A stretch of DNA of 64,000 nt, taken from contig CM077827.1 of assembly GCA_039720395.1 (NCBI GenBank), positions 15,229,615-15,293,614 of the forward strand, in the 5' to 3' direction. The DNA is from Liquidambar formosana (lineage: Eukaryota; Streptophyta; Magnoliopsida; Saxifragales; Altingiaceae). The position numbers and the translations under genes were made by a program. Below, in pieces: positions 24,185 through 34,735 of this stretch (the stretch's first letter is position 1; each line of letters begins with the position of its first letter). Under the pieces are notes generated by a model that was not told the DNA's origin, made no database searches, and saw nothing but the letters and a program-made list of their open reading frames with translations.

Positions 24185-26496
24185 TTGTTCTCGCCTTGGG
24201 TCAATTTTAGGGGACTTATCAAAAGTAGGATGGGTAATGGCAGTCTTGACAAAATCCATCCTGCTACATAGATCCACAAACCAATTAAGCCAATTAGGCC
24301 GAGGCAAAAGCAGTGATCGATCCTCCTCCATATCATCCTCATCCCCAGAACCATGAGTCACACATGTAGCTAAGCCCACTATCGAGCTATGCCCTCTTGC
24401 TCGTCAACCCTGCAAGTGTTCACTTATTAAGTAAAAGTCTCTATCAAAAGAAAAGATGATAAATGCATTAAAAACTTACCCCTTGAGGAGGGAGGCCGGT
24501 CACCCTAGGTCTCATTAGGTATTATTGACAAAAAGTGTCATAAACAATGTTGGGAGAAGTGAATTCTTCAGCATCCCAACCCCTCAAGCCCTCTATCAAC
24601 TTATCCTCCTCCATTAAGTTGGCATGGCTCATGTTTATTGGTGGTGGCATAGGGGTCACGGTTGCACTCATGTTGCCTTTGACCTGCCGTAAGACCCGTT
24701 CCCCCAGGTACCAGTACCTGCCCATGGGACTTTCAAAGAACACCTTCTTGCCGATCAACTCTAAGCTTGGGACGCATCGTTTGGGTAGCATTCGTACCCA
24801 TATCCTTTATGGATCCCATTCAATCTGTTTAAAGTTCTAAGTTTTTTTAAAAAAAAAACTTAGGAAAAAAAGGGAAAGAAAAGAAAAAAAGAAAGAAAAT
24901 TCACCATGTCAACCGTCAAGCTCACTAGGTAAGCTCTAGCATAGGCGTAATCATGATAGTTTGCAGCCTGGACTGCCACATAAGATGTAGCATAATTTTT
25001 TAGGATAGGCCATTCCATGGTTTCCTTAACAAGAGATGGATGGCATAAGTTGAGGTATTCATAACACCAAATTTGTCAGGAAGCAAAAACAAGAGTTAAA
25101 AGGAAAGAAAATATGAGAAAAATTTGAAAAGAAACAAAAGTGAAAGTGTTGTTACCTCCCAAACAAAAGGCATTCCCCTAAAGTCCTTTATAACATCACA
25201 GGACATGTCAGACATTGTCCAGTACATGGTAGCCAAGGCAGCACCTCCCCAATTGAATTTCCTAATCTTGCTAAGGTCTTCCATGCTTGCAAGAAGGCTA
25301 AGATAGGCTAAATCACCGATACCAGCCAAGAATGTGCATGAAATCATGTAAAGCAAGAATGCCCTTGTGATAAAATCAGGGCTTGCACCCCTGCTCTCTT
25401 TTTGCTTTGCAAAATGATTGAAAAGCCAGGTACGGCACACAGCTTTCTTGACTACCTCTACTTCCATCCCAAGCAAAGACAAGAGATAATCTTCATCTGT
25501 GCCCGCATCCTCATAGAATTCCAAGCATTTGCCTTTAATGCTCATGCCTGTGATCATTGTGAAGTCCTTAGGGGTTAGGGTCATCTCCCCAAAGCTAAAA
25601 TGGAATGTGTTAGTGGTGTCCCACCATAGCTCAGATAATGCTTGCCTATCACATTGCTCGTTCCACAAAGAGTCTAGAAATGGGCCAAAACCTGCTTTTT
25701 CAATTTGTTTCTTGGCTAATGGTTGGAAGTTTTCCATGTTCCTCCACCATTCAATAAGTCCTTTTGTATAGGACCTAGTATGGATATCCTGAAAGTTGGG
25801 CTATAATTGTTGAAAATGCCTTAAGAGTTAGTTGGGAGAATATAGAAATAATAAGCCTACACTAGCAATTGATTTCAAATTGTTTTCTAAAAATATCAAC
25901 AAAAAAAAAAATTCATGAAATGAATTGCTAATGATGTCTATGAGTTTACTTGTTCATATGCTTTAATTTGGTAAGGATTGAACACTTTTTTATCACTTGG
26001 GTATTTTAATGAATACTTGGTGGGTGACACCTTCCAAGCTTTGTAACAAAAGAATTTTGTATGTTCAATCCTTGCTAAATCAAAGGATATTACTCACTCA
26101 TGAGTTTACTTGTTCATATGCATTGATTTGATAAGAATTGAACACTTTTTAATCACTTGGGCATTTCATCAAACACTTGGTGGACAACATTTTCTAAGCT
26201 TTGAAATAAAAGAGTTTTGCATGTTCAATCCTTGCCAAATCAAGGGTTATCACTCAACAACACAAGAAGTATTCAAAAGAAGTCCATGGGAATACAATTT
26301 CACTAATAGAATCCAAAGATTCAAAAGAAAAGTATTAAGTTGGTAAACTTATCTCTTATTGGGAATGGAGAAATGAAAGATGCTTGTCGGGTTCAAGCAA
26401 CACCCTATCTTGTGGAGCATCATAGAATGGTACCTTGTACTTGTTTTTAACTCCATAGAATGGATACTTGATGCTTGAGTCCTTATTGGAAGACAT
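24185..26496 (-). pseudogene. E4 exons 1-5 (5' part, right of the gypsy insertion)
   Basis: This part carries the mobile domain. Splice signals read: exon 2 acceptor CAACTTTCAG/GATATCC and donor GGGAG/GTAACA; exon 3 donor GACATG/GTGAAT; exon 4 acceptor TAAACAG/ATTGAATGG and donor AAGGG/GTAAGT; exon 5 acceptor CTTGCAG/GGT. Exon 5 ends at DPRREQ directly on the target-site duplication of the gypsy element. The exon lengths of 633, 168, 345 and 225 bp are all multiples of three, which supports the model. Confidence 0.7.
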
Positions 26497-26744
26497 TGTT
26501 GATGATGGAGTTGGTTTTAAAGAAAATGGGTTTGATTTGGTATGATTTCAAAAGATGATGCAAAATAGGTTCTTTGATTGTTAAATGGAATTTTTTTGTT
26601 GTTGTTTTGTGTGCATGAGTTGCTTGAAATGAGTGGATTTGAAATAGAAATGAAAGAATAGGGATTTAAGAAGATGGAATGAAGGTTTAGAGAGAGAAAC
26701 TCTCTAATTTTCAGTTTGGGAGAATAGAAGAATAAGTGGGTGAG

Positions 26745-26860
26745 CATGGGTTAAAAACCCAGAATTTTTTTTTAATGGTGGGCTCTGGTAATCGTCCAGC
26801 CTTGGATGGTTAACCGTCTGGGCCTGGACAACTAACCGTCCAAGGCTACATGGTCACCCA
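26745..26860 (-). promoter_or_regulatory. E4 upstream double-dyad module
   Basis: Module at 26786-26860: inner arms GGACGGTTAGTTGTCC and AGACGGTTAACCATC, outer pair GGTGACCATG / GACGATTACC. It lies about 30 bp upstream of a weak TATA-like TTTTTAACCC (minus strand, near 26751) and about 290 bp upstream of the exon 1 ATG. The 5' leader between them is rich in A and C. Confidence 0.5.
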
Positions 26861-27060
26861 AGCTAGCTTGGCCCGCTTTGCCCGTTTGCCCCGTCTCGCT
26901 TGCTCGCGCCTTCTAATCTTCTTCAAATGGGCTTTTTAGTCACTTTTTGAGTTGTAGGTTGAATGTATTCCCCCAATTTCATTAATTTCTAATGAAATTA
27001 TTGAATCTTGGGTTGAATTGATTACCCTATATGTGGTGGATTTTTTTTATGGCTAAGGTG

Positions 27061-27925
27061 AATTGCTTATTCATGAAATGAACCTTGGTTTTGAAGTGAT
27101 TGACTTCCAATTCACTTCTTTATATGATAATAATAATTTCATATCATGTGATAATGATAATTTTACATGAAATGACGATTTATGAGTTTTACTTGTTATG
27201 AAATAACTTGTTAAAGCTTCGAGATTTCCCAATGAAATTGGCATTAAATGAACTTGGTTTTGAATTGATTGACTTTCAATTCAACTCTTTATATGATAAG
27301 GATAATTTCATATCATGTGATAATGATAATTTCACATGAAATGACAATTTATGAGTTTTACTTGTTATGAAATAACTTGTTAAAGTTTCAAGATTTCCCA
27401 ATGAAATTGGCATGAAATGAACTTGGTTTTGAATTGATTGACTTTCAATTCAATTCTTTATATGATAGGGATAACTTCATATCATGTGAGAATGATAATT
27501 TCACATGAAATGACGATTTATGAGTTTTACTTGTTATGAAATAACTTGTTAAAGTTTCGAGATTTCCCAATGAAATTGGCATGAAATGAACTTGGTTTTG
27601 AATTGATTAACTTCCAGTTCAATTCTTTATATGATAATAATAATTTCATATCATGTGATAATGATAATTTCACATGAAATGATGATTTATGAATGTCACT
27701 AGTTATGAAATAACTTGCTACCTCTGAGATTTTCGAATGAAATTGGCATGAAATAAACCTTTGTCTTGAGTTGATTGACTTTCGAGTCTTGAAATTCACT
27801 TCTTTATGTGATAATGATAATTTCACATCATGTGATAAAGATAATTTCACATGAAATGATGATTTATGAGTGTTACTTGTTATGAAATAACTTGTTTTGA
27901 GATTTTCCAATGAAATTGGTATGAT
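27061..27925. repeat. Tandem repeat, five units of about 169 bp
   Basis: Anchored on AATGAAATTGGCAT, units start near 27061, 27231, 27400, 27569 and 27736, and the anchor recurs at 27909. Spacings are 169, 169, 167 and 173 bp. Each unit holds ATATCATGTGATAATGATAA, a partly palindromic motif. It lies upstream of the PMD gene E4. No coding potential. Confidence 0.9.
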
Positions 27926-28249
27926 AATAAGATACCTTATGATGCACTGAGTTCACTTGTGTAACTAGCCTTGCATCATAAGAAGACCATGTTGATATCA
28001 CTAATGCAATTAGTGCATGGTAATGGCATTTGCATGAGCACACCAATGAATGTTGGCATACATTAAAATTCAATCGATCATTTGCTTCGATGAAATTAGT
28101 ACGTGCTTGGATATGATGAAGTCTATTTCAATCCTATGATTCCATTCGAGCTTGTTGGTATTAATGAAGTTAATCCCTCAAGCAAAAATGGGTTGTTCTT
28201 AATCGATCATTGGTTTACAAGTGAAACTTGTTAACCAATGAAGGGCTTC
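27926..28249. other. Spacer between tandem repeat and E2
   Basis: No gene or clear element. It holds a short inverted pair around GATCATTGGTTTACAAG / CTTGTTAACCAATG (28205-28240). Confidence 0.4.
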
Positions 28250-31200
28250 TATCACACCCCAATTTTGTCACCTTAGCTAGGGTTCGTAATTTCATGTAGG
28301 TTTTGGTCTCCTTTTTTAGTCTAGTCTTTTGCATTGAGTTTTCATGGCATTGAATATCATGTGTATAAATTTTGAAGTGATTTAGAGTTCATTTCAATAG
28401 TTAATAAGAACTTTTGCGACTTTGAGGGCATAATCGTCTTTTAAGTCATATACCTTCCATTTGACTTTGAAATGAGCCCCGAGTTATTCCTTTAAGTTCA
28501 TATGGATATATAAAGTCTATATATAGGTTCAATTTGATGAATTAATGGTTTAAGATCAATTCGGCTCATAATGATTTAGGTTAGCTAAAAGACTGTTTCT
28601 TGGTTCGCTCAAATTGACTCATGTGACCCACTCAATTTTCCCTCATTTAACTCTAATTGGGCTTTATTTACATCCTAAACATGTTTAAAAAGGTTGAATT
28701 TTGATTTGGAAAGCATTTGGCTCAACCTTGTGTGCAAACCCTAGCTTTGTGATGGTGGTCAACCATGGTTAGCCACCTTTGTAAAACCTAATCATGCACC
28801 CATGATTAAGGGTTTTTGTCCTAAAATGTCTAAAAATGTGTTCCTTTTCAAACCATGGTTGTTTTGGCTTTTATTTCGTCAAAATTGGACTTAATTTGAT
28901 CCTTGAAGGACTTCTGGAAGGCTTAGAAGTCTAAACCGAGATGCGTTGAAGGGAGGCCTCCGGCAACCAACCAAGGCTGGATGATCGGCTGTCAAGGCCC
29001 AGACGGCTAACCGTCTAGTCCTAGTTGGTCACCCGAGGGACTTCGTTCGAATAGGTTTTCACCTCTCCTTCCCTCTTTTAACGGATTCCTCCACCCATGC
29101 AAGTTGTTTCCTCCGAGGATTGAGTAATTTTGAGTTGTTTGAGCACCAAGAGAGTCTCTAATAGCCCTAGGATCATTATTTAATGAATTAATGCTAACCA
29201 TTGGTTTATTAGGTCAGTCTCCTATATAAAGAAAATGATATTCAACACATAGGGGGGCCACAAATGCACTTTACACTTAGAGAGAGATGGAACTACGAGA
29301 TTGGGAGTTAAAGAACATCAAAGAGAGCTTCCCTAACCCTAAAAAGCTAGAGAAGAGTTATTTTAAAGGCAAGAGAAGTTCTACAAGAAGTAAACCATAG
29401 TTTTAATGGCTGAAATTAGGGTTTCTCCTTCTTCTTCTCTTTCTTTCTTTATGATAGTTCTAGTGTATATAGTAGCTCTATATATTAGTTGAATTTAATG
29501 CTTTTTTGATGATATATGTATGATTTTAAGATGATTCATGGTTTAATACGCTTGGGAATCTTTAGTTTACTACGGTTTTGAAAGCGTCATCCTTTCTATT
29601 CTTTCAAATCATGCATGTTTCATATAGCTACTTGCTGTGATAATTGTCATGAATTGATGTTTCTGTTAGTTAACGTACATGATATGAATGATATTCATGA
29701 TAGTTTGAGCTTGTGTTAGGGTTAGTTCATGGGTTATTATGCATAGTTGTGAAATTAGGGTTTCTGTAACCCTAATTTCATGCAAGTTTCATACAGCATG
29801 TTTAGGGTAGTTTTGTAAGTTGTTGCTCATCATGGTTATTCTATATATGCTGCATATAGTTGAATCATGCTAGGTTTGCATTCACATAGTGGATTTTATA
29901 GGGTTTTTGGAGATATTATCATTTTCTAAGGATAATTATCCTTTTCATTAGGTAAGGTTTTGCATGAGAGCTTTCTGTGATGTGGTTAAGTATGAAATCA
30001 CTTCTATTGTGTTCTAAGATATATTTTTTACGTAGGATATGATGATTGCACCTCCCCATAATGACTTTTTTTACGTGAAATTATCTTAGGATAATTTTGC
30101 TTAAGAAAGCTCGTCGTAGGAAGGCCTTTTTTTTTTTTTTTTTTTTTTTTCATATTTGACATAAAATATTATCTTTTAGGTTGGAATAGACTTTGTTATC
30201 ATGTTTATTGATATTATTGGATGTTCTCGTGATTATTGGTATGCTTTTTGGTAGGTTTTTATGCATGTTAGTTAGGTCATTGCATGTAAGGTTGTATTAG
30301 GGTTTCTATTTATTCATTGTTCTTGTTATTCACTTGATTAATGGATGATTTTAGGCCTTAATATAATTCTGTCCAGATTAGTATTTTGTTCTTTTTGCAT
30401 GGTTTCGAGTACGTTTAAGGGTGCAAATAGGTGTGATAATTGCTTTATTGCAAATATGGTTACTATTACTTAAGCTTGCTATTGCTTGGAGTAAATTGCA
30501 CAAGGTAAGTAGGGTATGAAAGTGCCCTAATTCACTTTTCTTAACCTTTCTTTCTCTTCTCCCTTTCTAGGGTTATTTGTTAATATAGATACATGGTCAT
30601 TACTAGAGGTTTCCTTATTAAGTAAAATACCTATTTTCTCAAAGTTTTCATCCTGTGGAAATTACTTGGTTTCAAACTTGGTTTACTTATCAAATTCTCT
30701 ATCAAATAAGAAAACTTAGGGTTTTTACCATGAGTCCGTATTAGGATTTAACCTTATTCTTTTCGAACTATGTGAACTTTAATCCATGTATTTCTATGCA
30801 TGGTCCGTAGACACTCACTTTGATGTTCAAATCCGCCCTAGGATACTAAGTATCTTAGGTTTTTCTTTTTTTTTTTATTCATTTGTCCATCACATATGAT
30901 TGCTAGGAGTAGGATGGATTCATGCTTTTGATTGCTAGTGGAATAGGATGAACTTATCCATCACATATGATTGCTAGAGGAGTATGATGGATTTGTGATT
31001 GATTTGCATGCTGTAATTTGTTGATTGATATTGATTTGCATGTGATTAAGTCATAAAATTAGCGCAATCAAATTAAGAGACCAACTCGGGCAATGTGGGT
31101 GCCTATAGGCTTTGCCTAGAACCTTCCTAGATTGTAACTTAGCTTCTGAATCCAATTTTCTGGTTTTAAAGACTTTGCTTTTCCTTTTAAAATGGAGTCA

Positions 31201-31733
31201 TAAGGTTTTCGGAAATAAAACATTTTATGGTTTTTCTCTTTTCCTTAAAAAATGAGGTAGCGATTCCTTTCCTTTGTTGTCTTTCATATTATTTGCCAAT
31301 CTCCCATAGGCTGTTTTCCTAGGTTCACACCAAGTATCCTAGGTTTTCTTTTCTTTTCTTTTTTCTATTATATTCTTTTTATTTGCTCTATGTGAATGAA
31401 TGAATGGAATATTTGCATGCATACTCCCTTGTGATGATATATTGATTTGTGTGTGGTTAAGATTTTAATTTAGCCCAATTAAACTAAGAGACCAATTAGG
31501 ATGACATGGGTGCCTATAGGCTTTGTCTAGAACCTTCCCATATCATAACTTAGCTTCCAAATCCCTAGTTTTTTGGTTTTCAAAAGACTAGTTTTTTGCC
31601 TTTCCATTTTTAAACATGGAATCATTCAATTGTTTTTTTAAAACAAAAAGGTTTTTAGGGTTTTTCTTGTTTCCTCAAAAAATAAGGTAGCGGCTCCCTT
31701 TTCAATCACGTGGGCCACTTTTTGGGGTTCACA
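28250..31733 (+). mobile_element. E2: second E1-type LTR-like element
   Basis: It aligns with E1 in opposite orientation: start TATCACACCCCAATTTT (canonical TG mutated to TA), end GGGGTTCACA. TATA box TATATAAAG at 29223-29231, double-dyad module at 28961-29035. A T-run occurs at about 30127-30150. E2 is 386 bp longer than E1 because its last 400-490 bp are duplicated in tandem (30840-31327 and 31328-31733). No matching target-site duplication was found (GCTTC left, CCTTG right), so one end may be rearranged. Confidence 0.6.
28961..29231 (+). promoter_or_regulatory. E2 core promoter and double-dyad module
   Basis: Module with inner arms around GATGATCGGCTGTC and AGACGGCTAACCGTCT inside an outer pair CAACCAACCAAGG / CTAGTTGGTCACC. 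The TATATAAAG box starts about 190 bp downstream, the same spacing as in E1. Confidence 0.6.
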
Positions 31734-31739
31734 CCTTGC

Positions 31740-32202
31740 TTGTGGAAAAACAAAGTAGTGATCAAGAAAACTTCATCTTTCAATAGTGTAAATAATGCAA
31801 TCGAAATCAAAGATCTCTTCTCAGTATAGCACTTTGACTCAATGGAATACATGAAGGGATCTAGAAAATTTAGGCGCCCTAATTTCCTACCATGAAGGAA
31901 GGAATTGTTGTAACTCCTTTTAGTGCTCAAGAGCTTTGGGTCGACATTGATTTTTGGAACTTGTTCAACAATGCACAGCTCATCATCACGATCAATAGTA
32001 AAAAAAAAAAATCTGACAAAAATTCAACATTTTCACCAATCAATTTCTCCCAATCATGATGATTCATATCTTGAAGAATCTCCAAAATATTGTTACAGCC
32101 TTGACTCAATTTTTGGCTCCCTTTAATAGCTCTATCAAGCAATGCAGTCATCTTCTTAAAACCTTCACGCATCGAATTGATAATCTCCGATGGTGTGGCC
32201 AT
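31740..32202 (-). pseudogene. Gag-like fragment, left unit
   Basis: Paralogue of 32845-33219: MATPSEIINSMREGFKKMTA ... MNHHDWEKLIGENVEFL, then an A-run frameshift near 32000. PBS at 32216-32227 has one change (GCTTTGATACCA). The downstream end is lost at the E2 boundary. Confidence 0.5.
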
Positions 32203-32229
32203 CCTAGGAACGACTGCTTTGATACCATT

Positions 32230-32626
32230 TGATATGTTCCTAACCTGATATTATGCAAAATAAAACAAAAATAGAGAATGAGGGAAAGAATAACCCAGTT
32301 CGAGGAGCGGAACCACCAACGAGCTAACACTCAATCAAAATTCATTCTTTTCATAAGTTGGCCATACGGCATCTACATATTTATAACATTAAAACTCATA
32401 ATTCAAATTCAAATTCAAATCTCAAATCAAATCAAATCAAACCAAACTTATTACTTACCTAATTCTAATATTCAAATAAATCTAATCTAATAATTATTTA
32501 ATCAAATATGTAATATAGATAATTATTTATTAATATAAATACCTAAAATAGATAATAGTAACTTATTATTATGGAGCGCCATCCATTGTATTACGATGTT
32601 CCCAATATATAAATGGGTACGTATCA
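32230..32626 (-). repeat. LTR A of the TRIM-like element
   Basis: 397 bp, TGATATGTTCC...GGTACGTATCA on the plus strand. It is both the 3' LTR of the right unit and the 5' LTR of the left unit. Confidence 0.85.
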
Positions 32627-32844
32627 TTCCACGCCCATTGAAATCGACCTTGCCCTCAAGGTAGAGAGAAAAAAAAAAAAAAATTTCCACCCGGATCCCA
32701 CATCTTGCTTGATCTAGCACCATGAAATAAATTTATAAATAACAATTTGATGCCACTGCCTTTCTTTCTCGATGAGAAAATTGTGATGAAGAAAGCTCCA
32801 TCTTCAAATAATGTTGTGAATGCAATCAGAACCAGAGACATCTT

Positions 32845-33219
32845 CTAGGTATGGCACCTTGACTCAATGGAATACGTGAAGAAGTCTAAAAAATCTAGAT
32901 GCCTTGCTCCATCATGAAGGAAATAAGTGTTGTAACTCATTTCAATACTCAAGAGCATTGGGTCTTCATGGATTTTTGGAACTTCTTCAACAACACGAAA
33001 CTCATCATCAAGATCAACAACATTTTCTTTCGGCAAAAATTCAACATTTTCACCAGTCAATTTCTCCCAATCATGATGATTCATATCTTCAAGAATCTCT
33101 AAAATATTGGTGCAACCTTGCCTCAATTTTTGGTTCCCTTCAATAGCTCTATCAAGCAGTGCGGTCATCTTCTTAAAATCTTTGCACATTGAATTGATAA
33201 TCTCTAACAGTGTGGCCAT
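32845..33219 (-). pseudogene. Gag-like fragment, right unit
   Basis: Starts MATLLEIINSMCKDFKKMTA about 27 bp after the LTR, behind the PBS (GCTCTGATACCA at 33233-33244, rc of the tRNA-iMet site). 124 residues, mostly helical and acidic (LEDMNHHDWEKLTGENVEFL). I do not recognise a named domain; by position it is a truncated gag start. Confidence 0.5.
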
Positions 33220-33246
33220 CCTAGGAACGACTGCTCTGATACCAAT

Positions 33247-33278
33247 TGATACGTTCCAAGCTCAATATAATGCAAAAA

Positions 33279-33309
<31 letters not shown>

Positions 33310-33656
33310 GAATGGGGGAGAGAAGAACCCACTTTGAGGGGGGTGGAACTTCCAACGAGCTAATGTTCAATCAAAATTCATTCTTTTCATATGTTGGCCA
33401 TACGGCATCTCCATATTTATAACATCAAAACTCATAATTCAAATTCAAATCTTAAATCAAATCAAATCAAACCAAACTTATTACTTACCTAATTCTAATA
33501 TTCAAATAAATCTAATCTAATAATTATTTATTCAAACACCTAATGTAGATAATTATTTATTAATATAAATACCTAAAATAGATAATAGTAACTTATTATT
33601 ATGGAGCGCTATCCATTGTATTACGATGTTCCCAATATATAAATGGGTACATATCA
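33247..33656 (-). repeat. LTR B of the TRIM-like element
   Basis: 410 bp, TGATACGTTCC...GGTACATATCA on the plus strand, closely similar to LTR A. It contains an A-run plus (AT)n microsatellite at 33274-33309 and short CAAATCAAAT-type repeats. Confidence 0.85.
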
Positions 33657-34470
33657 CAAGTCTAGGTAAAATAGATAGATCAATTGTCCATGACCCCGAC
33701 ATCAATGTCGACGACATGAGGGGTCGATCTTCATGTTAGTGTTTGTGCATAATGTGCACATAAGACGAATCAAAGCGATGCTATTTTAAGAGCTGAATAT
33801 TGTGTAGAGGGGTAAAATTGGCACCCCATAAGCATAAAAAGGGTAAAGTAGGCATATTGGAAATAAATAAGATCATGTACAAATCATGTGCCTCTTTACC
33901 GTCTAGTCAACAAACGGTTGTGGATGGTAGGCTCCAATTGGAAAATAACTAATAGTTTGGGTATTTAATTAACTATATTTAAACTTGAGGATACCACACT
34001 GAAATCTGACCCAAATTTTAAGGTAGTTTTTTGCAATTTACCCTTAGTTTTATTCATTTTTTGTTGTCAAGCAATAGGAGAACACACATGCATGTACCCA
34101 CACGAAGTTAAAATCAAGACACCTACAAACCTCACATCTCTATTAAGATGCGATGGGTCATACTATTAGACCCAAGAGTTACACCCAAGAATCATTGGAT
34201 CACCAATTCGCAGTCCTACTTTTGTGTCAGAATTATATTATTAAAATGACAAAAATGTCCACTTTAAAAACCAAGTGCTTTAAATGATAATAAGGTATTT
34301 TTGTCTAATCAAAATGGGAAGCCCCGATCAGACGTACCGTTCACAGCATGGTTGGGGACCGGGGAGTTTAGTTTGGTCCAAAAAACAAAACAAGAGAGGA
34401 GAAAAGTAAGAGAAAAAGAAAGGGTAAATAACGAAAAAATGAAGGGCAAGTGGGAAAATAAAAGTTTACA
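33657..34470. other. Intergenic
   Basis: No gene, repeat or element ends recognised in this stretch. Confidence 0.4.
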
Positions 34471-34474
34471 AATG

Positions 34475-34680
34475 ATGCCCAAGGGTTAGCAGACGCTATG
34501 TTCTTCTTCTATATAATGCTTATTACAAACACCTAAACTTCTCATCTTTTGGCTTAGGGTTAGGGTTTTACGCCGAACTCCAAACGGCAGCCTGGCGTCT
34601 GCGACTCACTCGGCAGATCCATATAGAGAGAGTTTAGGGTTTAAAGGCTTTCAGGAAATCTGAATCTGTGAAGAAGGTTA
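34475..34680 (+). promoter_or_regulatory. Orphan translation-gene-type promoter (site II, TATA, telo-box)
   Basis: GCCCAAGGG (site II reverse, near 34479), TATA-like CTATATAATGC (34509-34520), a telo-box region TTAGGGTTAGGGTTTT (34556-34571) and a further TTTAGGGTTT (34632-34641) sit in one 170-bp block. This combination is typical of plant ribosomal-protein and snoRNA gene promoters. No coding exon follows that I can recognise: a 5'UTR-like stretch ends AAGAAG/GTTAGA near 34677 and then a GT microsatellite starts. It may be the head of a broken or non-coding gene. Confidence 0.45.
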
Positions 34681-34688
34681 GATTTATT

Positions 34689-34689
<1 letters not shown>

Positions 34690-34733
<44 letters not shown>
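34690..34733 (+). repeat. (TG)n microsatellite
   Basis: About 22 uninterrupted TG units. Confidence 0.95.

Positions 34734-34735
<2 letters not shown>

Larger units (their letters stand above)
14116..26496 (-). pseudogene. E4: seven-exon plant mobile domain (PMD) gene, split by a gypsy element
   Basis: Exons on the minus strand: 1, 26496 to about 26350 (MSSNKDSSIKYPFYGVKN; donor unclear). 2, 25788-25156 (211 codons; WWRNMENFQPLAKKQIEKAG, FHFSFGEMTLTPKDFTMITG). 3, about 25072-24905 (WCYEYLNLCHPSL). 4, 24824-24480 (LPKRCVPSLELIGKKVFF). 5, 24409-24185. [gypsy 24182-14479]. 6, 14409-14299 (VPAAYAQEFINLSEGLRRDL). 7, 14220-14116, stop. Introns have GT...AG ends, except the exon 3 acceptor, where no AG is visible. 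Every intron from 2 on is phase 0. Exon 2 carries the aminotransferase-like plant mobile domain (PF10536-type). In-frame stops: TAA 26358, TAA 24809, TGA 24406, TAA 24524, all explained by C-to-T. It is a pseudogene. The family is linked to silencing (MAIN, MAIL1) and is also carried by transposons. Confidence 0.75.
31734..33656 (-). mobile_element. Tandem LTR-internal-LTR-internal remnant of a small gypsy-type (TRIM-like) element
   Basis: Minus-strand order: LTR B (33656-33247), PBS, 124-codon gag-like fragment, 3' internal end with a CTTGAGGGCAAGGTCG motif, LTR A (32626-32230), PBS, second gag-like fragment, then truncation at about 31734 next to E2. The internal region is only about 620 bp, with no protease, RT or integrase, so it is non-autonomous. 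The middle LTR is shared, as expected from unequal recombination between LTRs. Confidence 0.75.

Noticed and set aside
27061..27925. CRISPR-like array
   Set aside because: Units are contiguous and 169 bp long with no unique spacers, in plant DNA.
28245..31738. Target-site duplication for E2
   Set aside because: Flanks GCTTC and CCTTG do not match, and no shift by a few bases gives a convincing pair.
34556..34641. Telomerase RNA template (TTTAGGG-like repeats)
   Set aside because: No upstream USE (TCCCACATCG) or Pol III spacing was seen; telo-box in a Pol II promoter explains it better.
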